From UBA940 sp964464465 (lineage in GTDB: Bacteria > Bacteroidota > Bacteroidia > Bacteroidales > Rikenellaceae): a stretch of DNA of 19,125 nucleotides. The notes under the pieces are model-generated. The model saw only the letters and a program-made list of their open reading frames with translations. It did no database searches and was not told the DNA's origin. The stretch is taken from contig CAYXGF010000035.1 in the NCBI GenBank assembly GCA_964464465.1, positions 1-19,125 of the forward strand, written 5' to 3'. Of the stretch, positions 15,820-19,125 are shown in pieces (positions within the stretch are counted from its first letter, which is position 1; the number at the start of each line of letters is the position of its first letter). The position numbers were made by a program, and so were the translations under genes.

Positions 15820-15852
15820 CAAATATACGATTAAACCGGGCGCAAATGCAAA
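15820..15852 (-). promoter_or_regulatory. Probable promoter of the DUF4435 gene
   Basis: On the minus strand TATATTTG (15820-15827) is a perfect -7 box, with TTTG (15849-15852) 21 bp upstream and a second TTTG (15843-15846) at 15 bp. It implies a near-leaderless transcript for the ATG at 15810. Confidence 0.55.
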
Positions 15853-15890
15853 TTCCATCCGCACAATTGCCGATTCCGGTCCGCCGCCTC

Positions 15891-15919
15891 AAAAAAAACG
15901 GAACCGAAAAACGGTTCCG
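15891..15919 (-). terminator. Second terminator downstream of the SRP RNA
   Basis: A perfect 8-bp stem CGGAACCG (15899-15906 with 15912-15919) has an AAAAA loop on the + strand and is followed on the minus strand by eight T (15891-15898). It stops transcripts that pass the SRP RNA end before they enter the DUF4435 gene. Confidence 0.85.
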
Positions 15920-15948
15920 CCTCACTAACCTTAAACTTATCTATTATG

Positions 15949-16053
15949 AAAAAATTGGGTAAGCTACTCATATCGCACCGCTACAACCGTCGTACCCTTG
16001 CTTGCTTCCGCACCTGGTGGATTAGACAGGAGCTGGTCGTATGAGACTTACCC
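15949..16053 (-). ncRNA. ffs: Signal recognition particle RNA (4.5S-like, small bacterial type)
   Basis: On the minus strand the apical domain reads CAGG-UGC-GGAA-GCA-AGCA (16016 down to 16000 or so). The GGAA tetraloop is at 16006-16009, flanked by the CAGG/AGCA symmetric loop that binds the Ffh M domain. The ends pair: GGGUAAG (16053-16047) with CUUACCC (15963-15957), and CUCAUA with UAUGAG inside. The result is one long hairpin of about 100 nt, followed by T6 (15949-15954). The RNA joins Ffh to target nascent membrane proteins to FtsY. The 5' end fits the promoter at 16058-16088. A 3' trailer up to the second terminator is possible. Confidence 0.93.
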
Positions 16054-16057
16054 GGTA

Positions 16058-16088
16058 CAAAAATAGACAAAAAAAGCATATCCGCCAA
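16058..16088 (-). promoter_or_regulatory. Promoter of the SRP RNA
   Basis: On the minus strand TATTTTTG (16058-16065) matches TAnnTTTG. TTGG (16085-16088), 19 bp upstream, matches three of four -33 bases. The start would fall about 5 nt past the box, on the first G of the terminal helix. Confidence 0.68.
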
Positions 16089-16111
16089 CTTTTTCACACA
16101 AAAGAGCACCT

Positions 16112-17095
16112 CTAACGCCGGCGATTTTTCTTTTTCAGTCCGAAATCGACCACTATCGGACGATGGTCCGACGGATAGTAGAAGTTGGACAGTTTCAGAG
16201 AGTCGCGCACCGGCTCCGTGTATGCGTCATACACCACGTCGGCATGCTCCACGCGTTCGAAAAGCGCAGGTGTGCAGTAGATGAAATCTATGCGCAGCGG
16301 ATTACCGGCGCTGCTGCGGAACTCCCCCTTGTGCATATCCGCTATCACATCCACGTAGGGCGTGTTTTCCAGCACGTAGTCCTGCACCCAGAAACGGCTG
16401 TCGTCCTCCGCAAAACCGTAGAAATGGTTGTCCTTGCGCGAACGGGAGTTGAAATCGCCCATCATCATCCACATCTGACGGTCCGCATTCTTCTCCGTAG
16501 ATATAGTGTGGTTGCATATATACTCTACCTCCATCCGTCTGTACGCCTCGCCGCCATGCTCCGCACGGCTCCTCTCACGGTTCTCCGCCCGAAAGGCATA
16601 AGCCATCGGCCATGTATGCAGCGTCACTATATTCAGCCTGTTGCCGGCCACATCGACATACGCCCAGCCCGCACCGTGAGACACGATGCTGTCGGCCCCG
16701 TCGCCTACGATACGCTTCACGCCGACAATGGGATAACGCGACGTGATGACCTGAGGATAGTTGTCCCTGTGGCCGCTCTTGTAACAGTAAGCATGTCCGT
16801 AACGGGCGGCCAGCTGCGGCCAGCCGTCGGTGAGATAACGGTCCTTCTCGTCGAGCTTCTCCGCAGAACCGTTCTTGTAAATCGACTGCGCCTCGCACCA
16901 CACGCAGATGTCCGGCGACACGCTGTCCACCCAATGCACGAAGTTGTCGTAGTTGTGCGACTGGTCAGCCCACATGCCGTTCTGAATGTTCCAGTAAAGC
17001 AGCCGCAGCCTAACTGTCGGGCGCACACCCGCAGCCGGCAGCGAAACAAGCGCCAGCAGGCAGCACAATACCATATTTTTTATTCCTGCGTTCAT
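16112..17095 (-). CDS. Exported endonuclease/exonuclease/phosphatase family protein
   Basis: This is a 327-aa protein starting at the ATG 17093-17095, which gives a signal peptide (about 1-23, ending PAAGV). The frame is open to an ATG at 17278, but that region is AT-rich promoter DNA. EEP-fold residues in order: LLYWNIQNG (Asn36), CEAQ (Glu68, the metal ligand), TLHTW (His160), MGDFNSRS (213-219 with Asp214 and Asn216), RIDFIY (Asp270) and SDHRPIVVDF (His311). The fold covers nucleases, phosphodiesterases and lipid or sugar phosphatases; the substrate here is unknown. Export suggests an extracellular phosphoester. No terminator is seen before the SRP RNA promoter downstream. Confidence 0.88.
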   Translation of the reverse strand: MNAGIKNMVLCCLLALVSLPAAGVRPTVRLRLLYWNIQNGMWADQSHNYDNFVHWVDSVSPDICVWCEAQSIYKNGSAEKLDEKDRYLTDGWPQLAARYGHAYCYKSGHRDNYPQVITSRYPIVGVKRIVGDGADSIVSHGAGWAYVDVAGNRLNIVTLHTWPMAYAFRAENRERSRAEHGGEAYRRMEVEYICNHTISTEKNADRQMWMMMGDFNSRSRKDNHFYGFAEDDSRFWVQDYVLENTPYVDVIADMHKGEFRSSAGNPLRIDFIYCTPALFERVEHADVVYDAYTEPVRDSLKLSNFYYPSDHRPIVVDFGLKKKNRRR

Positions 17096-17110
17096 ATGAT
17101 GAAAGTATTC

Positions 17111-17124
17111 TTCCGATGTCGGAA
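17111..17124. promoter_or_regulatory. Perfect palindrome in the leader of the EEP gene
   Basis: TTCCGA-TG-TCGGAA is a perfect 6-bp inverted repeat with a 2-bp centre. It sits just downstream of the predicted start point (about 17130) and upstream of the ATG (17095). Position and symmetry suit an operator; the 2-nt centre is too tight for a good RNA hairpin. The regulator is unknown. Confidence 0.4.
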
Positions 17125-17134
17125 TCACTACATG

Positions 17135-17142
17135 CAAAGTTA
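17135..17142 (-). promoter_or_regulatory. -7 box of the EEP gene
   Basis: On the minus strand TAACTTTG is a perfect TAnnTTTG. No matching -33 TTTG lies 18-21 bp upstream, where there is instead an A/T run. The predicted leader is about 35 nt. Confidence 0.55.
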
Positions 17143-17224
17143 GAAAAAAAAAATTCGGACACTGACATTCAAGGTTTCCTGTTTGTCGCCATGCCGGCCC
17201 CTTGCTTAACGGAGACGGTAAGAA

Positions 17225-17256
17225 ATTGTATATAGTCGCCAAAAAAGATATATTTG
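17225..17256 (+). promoter_or_regulatory. mltG promoter
   Basis: TATATTTG (17249-17256) matches TAnnTTTG. ATTG (17225-17228), 20 bp upstream, matches three of four -33 bases. The leader to the ATG at 17277 is about 16 nt. Confidence 0.65.
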
Positions 17257-17276
17257 CGATAAAATAAATTACGGAC

Positions 17277-18314
17277 ATGAAAAAACGTACAAAACGAATC
17301 CTGATATACTCCGCTGTCTTTCCGGCTCTCTGCGCGGCATTTATGTCCGCCGCCGTACTCTTCGCCGCCCGGTCGCCATGCGTCAGGCGCAGCGGCGAGA
17401 TGCTCGTGCCGACAGGCTCGACATACGCCGCGCTGCACGATTCGCTCTTCTCGCAGGACAGAATAAGATTCGAAAAATTCTTCGACCTCTACGCCCGGAG
17501 GATAGGACTCGACCGGGATGAGGCGGTACGGCCGGGCAGATATATTCTCGACGACACGATGAACTGCATACAAATCGCGCGCATGCTCCGGCTCGGCCGG
17601 CAGACTCCGAAGAACGTGGTGATAAACAATGCCCGGACTCCGGCACAGCTCGCCCGGCGTCTTGCTCCGCAGATAGAGGCCGACTCCGCGCTCATAGCCT
17701 CGGTGCTGCTGTCCGACTCCACGGCCCGCGCTTTCGGGTTCGCCTCGCCGCTGGAAATGTTCGCCATATTCATTCCCGACACATACGAGATGTACTGGAA
17801 CACTACTCCCTGGCAAATCGTACGCCGCATGAAAAACGAGTGGGACAGATTCTGGACCCCCGCACGCACGCAGCGTCTGACCCAGACAGGTCTTTCGCGC
17901 ATGCAGGCCATAACCCTCGCATCGATAGTCTACGAAGAGACGCGCAAGACCGACGAAATGCCAACCGTCGCAGGTGTATACATAAACCGGCTGCGCACAG
18001 GCATGCCCTTGCAGGCGGACCCGACGGTAAAATATGCCACGGGCGACTTCTCGCTGCGCCGCATTCTGCACAAACATCTCAAAATCGACTCTCCGTACAA
18101 CACATACAAATACAAGGGACTGCCGCCCACACCCATCTGCATGCCGTCGAAGGAGGCCGTCGACGCCGTACTCGAATATTCGCGGCACCAGTATCTGTAT
18201 TTCTGCGCACGCGAAGATTTCTCGGGCTATCACAACTTCGCCAGTACTTACTCACAGCATCTGCAAAATGCCAGACGGTACTCAGCCGAGCTGAACCGCA
18301 GAGGAATCAGATAA
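17277..18314 (+). CDS. mltG: Endolytic transglycosylase MltG (YceG)
   Basis: This 345-aa inner-membrane enzyme cuts nascent glycan strands and is thought to set their length by ending synthesis. It has an N-terminal membrane anchor (about 8-31) after a KKRTKR stretch, then a LysM-like region (about 40-110). In the YceG catalytic domain, LASIVYEET (214-222) aligns Glu221 with the catalytic Glu218 of E. coli MltG. It continues AGVYINRLRTGMPLQADPTV (232-251), then SPYNTYKYKGLPPTPI (272-287). Tyr219 replaces a Glu commonly found two residues before the catalytic one; the catalytic Glu is kept. It stands in its own unit, divergent from the EEP gene. No terminator is seen before perR 88 nt downstream. 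Confidence 0.95.
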   Translation: MKKRTKRILIYSAVFPALCAAFMSAAVLFAARSPCVRRSGEMLVPTGSTYAALHDSLFSQDRIRFEKFFDLYARRIGLDRDEAVRPGRYILDDTMNCIQIARMLRLGRQTPKNVVINNARTPAQLARRLAPQIEADSALIASVLLSDSTARAFGFASPLEMFAIFIPDTYEMYWNTTPWQIVRRMKNEWDRFWTPARTQRLTQTGLSRMQAITLASIVYEETRKTDEMPTVAGVYINRLRTGMPLQADPTVKYATGDFSLRRILHKHLKIDSPYNTYKYKGLPPTPICMPSKEAVDAVLEYSRHQYLYFCAREDFSGYHNFASTYSQHLQNARRYSAELNRRGIR

Positions 18315-18339
18315 AATCCGCAGGAAAATCAGCGCGGCA

Positions 18340-18371
18340 TTTGTTTTTTATCAGAATTGTATATAATTTTG
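18340..18371 (+). promoter_or_regulatory. perR promoter
   Basis: TTTG (18340-18343), 20 bp, then TAATTTTG (18364-18371), close to the full Bacteroidota consensus. The predicted start near 18376 lies just upstream of the PerR-like box. Confidence 0.78.
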
Positions 18372-18385
18372 TATTAAAATAAAAT

Positions 18386-18400
18386 TTACAATCATTACAA
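18386..18400 (+). promoter_or_regulatory. PerR-box-like operator
   Basis: TTACAATCATTACAA matches the classical PerR box TTATAATNATTATAA at 12 of 14 defined positions. It lies between the predicted transcription start and the perR ATG, where a bound repressor would block transcription of perR and the rubrerythrin gene. Confidence 0.65.
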
Positions 18401-18402
18401 TT

Positions 18403-18819
18403 ATGGTGTCAGTACGCGACTATCTGCTCGAACACGGAATCCGTCCCTCTGTACAGAGGATAGCCGTCATGAACTATCTCATGACACACCTCACGCATCC
18501 TACCGTCGATGAGATTTATCTGGCACTGCTGCACGACATACCCACATTGTCGCGCACTACCGTTTACAATACCCTCAGACTGTTTGTCCGGCACCAGGCC
18601 GCACAGGCCATAGATATCGACCGCTCGTGCGAAAGGTTCGATGCCGACACGGATCTGCACGCGCATTTCATGTGCGAAAGCTGCGGACGCATCGACGACA
18701 TAATGATACCGCACTGCCAGGCAATAGAATCGCTGGCCCCGCCGGCCACGGCAGTTCACAGCATAAATCTAAGTTTCAAGGGACTATGCAGCAATTGCAC
18801 CAAAATAAAACAATGTTGA
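18403..18819 (+). CDS. perR: Peroxide-sensing Fur-family repressor PerR
   Basis: This 138-aa protein belongs to the Fur family, with a winged helix at about 12-75 (helix LSRTTVYNTLRLF). The structural zinc Cys4 is C91/C94 and C129/C132. His32, Asp80, His86, His88 and Asp99 keep the exact spacing of the regulatory metal ligands of B. subtilis PerR (H37, D85, H91, H93, D104), each shifted by five. The last ligand being Asp rather than Glu is typical of PerR rather than Fur. Iron-catalysed oxidation of such His residues releases the repressor. A reverse rubrerythrin follows after 22 nt and a PerR-like box precedes the gene, both fitting a peroxide-response operon. Start at ATG 18403, just after the box. 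Confidence 0.9.
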   Translation: MVSVRDYLLEHGIRPSVQRIAVMNYLMTHLTHPTVDEIYLALLHDIPTLSRTTVYNTLRLFVRHQAAQAIDIDRSCERFDADTDLHAHFMCESCGRIDDIMIPHCQAIESLAPPATAVHSINLSFKGLCSNCTKIKQC

Positions 18820-18841
18820 ACCTATAAAAACAGAAAAAAAA

Positions 18842-19125
18842 ATGAACAAGAAATTCAGATGTACGGTCTGCGGTTACATCCACGAGGGTGACGCGGCTCC
18901 TGAGAAATGCCCCATGTGCGGTGTTACGGCCGACAAATTCGTTGAAATCGAAGAAAAAGAGGGCGGTCTTACATTCGTAGACGAGCACGTTCTCGGCGTA
19001 GCCAAGGGTGTTGACGGCGAAGTATTGCAGGGCCTTAAAGACCACTTCATGGGCGAATGCACCGAAGTCGGCATGTATCTGGCCATGAGCCGCCAGGCCG
19101 ACCGCGAAGGTTATCCCGAGGTTGC
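18842..19125 (+). CDS. Reverse rubrerythrin (N-terminal rubredoxin), partial
   Basis: Only the first 94 complete codons are in the window; the 3' end is cut. It begins MNKKFRCTVCGYIHEGDAAP and has a rubredoxin-like CxxC pair at C7/C10 and C23/C26 for an FeS4 iron. The start of a ferritin-like di-iron helical domain follows (GLKDHFMGECTEVGMYLAMS, about 65-84). Rubredoxin before the di-iron domain marks the reverse type, which reduces hydrogen peroxide with electrons from NAD(P)H via a reductase in anaerobes. It lies 22 nt after perR with no promoter box between, so the two are probably co-transcribed. Codons such as GGT, GTT and CTT are commoner here than in neighbours, as in highly expressed genes. 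Confidence 0.9.
   Translation, partial: MNKKFRCTVCGYIHEGDAAPEKCPMCGVTADKFVEIEEKEGGLTFVDEHVLGVAKGVDGEVLQGLKDHFMGECTEVGMYLAMSRQADREGYPEV

Noticed and set aside
15946..16044. Small + strand ORF of 32 codons starting ATGAAAAAATTG, opposite the SRP RNA
   Set aside because: It lies wholly antisense to a structured RNA; its ATGAAAAAA is the complement of the RNA's terminal T tract, no promoter box precedes it, and its Arg-rich sequence matches nothing I know.

Overview
The window reads as chromosomal core sequence from a member of the Bacteroidota, most likely Bacteroidales and probably an Alistipes-like (Rikenellaceae) genome. The reasons are the promoter grammar (TTTG about 19-21 bp upstream of TAnnTTTG in front of most transcription units), weak Shine-Dalgarno use, families typical of the phylum (DUF5683, DUF4837, OstA-like, reverse rubrerythrin), and moderately high GC with GC-rich third codon positions. 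The genus is inferred from overall character, not from a search. I see no mobile element, CRISPR array, tRNA, rRNA or phage gene.

Layout. 1-540: an upstream terminator, a doubtful small + strand ORF, and a bidirectional terminator. 551-5023 (minus strand): a tight operon parA-parB-DUF5683-mltD, linking chromosome partitioning to an envelope protein and a LysM lytic transglycosylase. 5024-5146: a divergent promoter region. 5147-11991 (plus strand): five closely spaced genes, namely ornithine carbamoyltransferase, a CPBP intramembrane protease, a SurA/PpiD-like lipoprotein, a two-parvulin SurA-like chaperone and a large OstA/LptA-like protein. They are closed by a strong terminator, so this is mainly an outer-membrane biogenesis operon with an arginine-pathway gene at its head. 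12032-12289: a stretch with no recognisable gene. 12290-13623 (minus): efp and a NodB-type polysaccharide deacetylase. 13719-14711 (plus): a DUF4837 lipoprotein. 14788-15810 (minus): a solitary DUF4435/TOPRIM-like protein. 15949-16053 (minus): the signal recognition particle RNA, found from its fold and its GGAA-capped apical motif. 16112-17095 (minus): an exported endonuclease/exonuclease/phosphatase-family enzyme. 17277-18314 (plus): mltG. 18403-19125 (plus): a perR-like peroxide sensor followed by a reverse rubrerythrin cut by the window end, with a near-consensus PerR box in front of perR.

Most of the window is housekeeping. I found no convincing new multi-gene system. The observations I think worth checking are: a perfectly back-to-back pair of divergent promoters whose -33 boxes abut as TTTGCAAA (13667-13674); a DUF5683 protein made of two tandem copies at an exact 110-residue offset; a PerR box placed for autoregulation of perR-rubrerythrin; a large disordered, repeat-bearing and basic insertion in the OstA-like protein that shares a short basic motif with the DUF5683 protein; and the isolated DUF4435 gene beside the SRP RNA.
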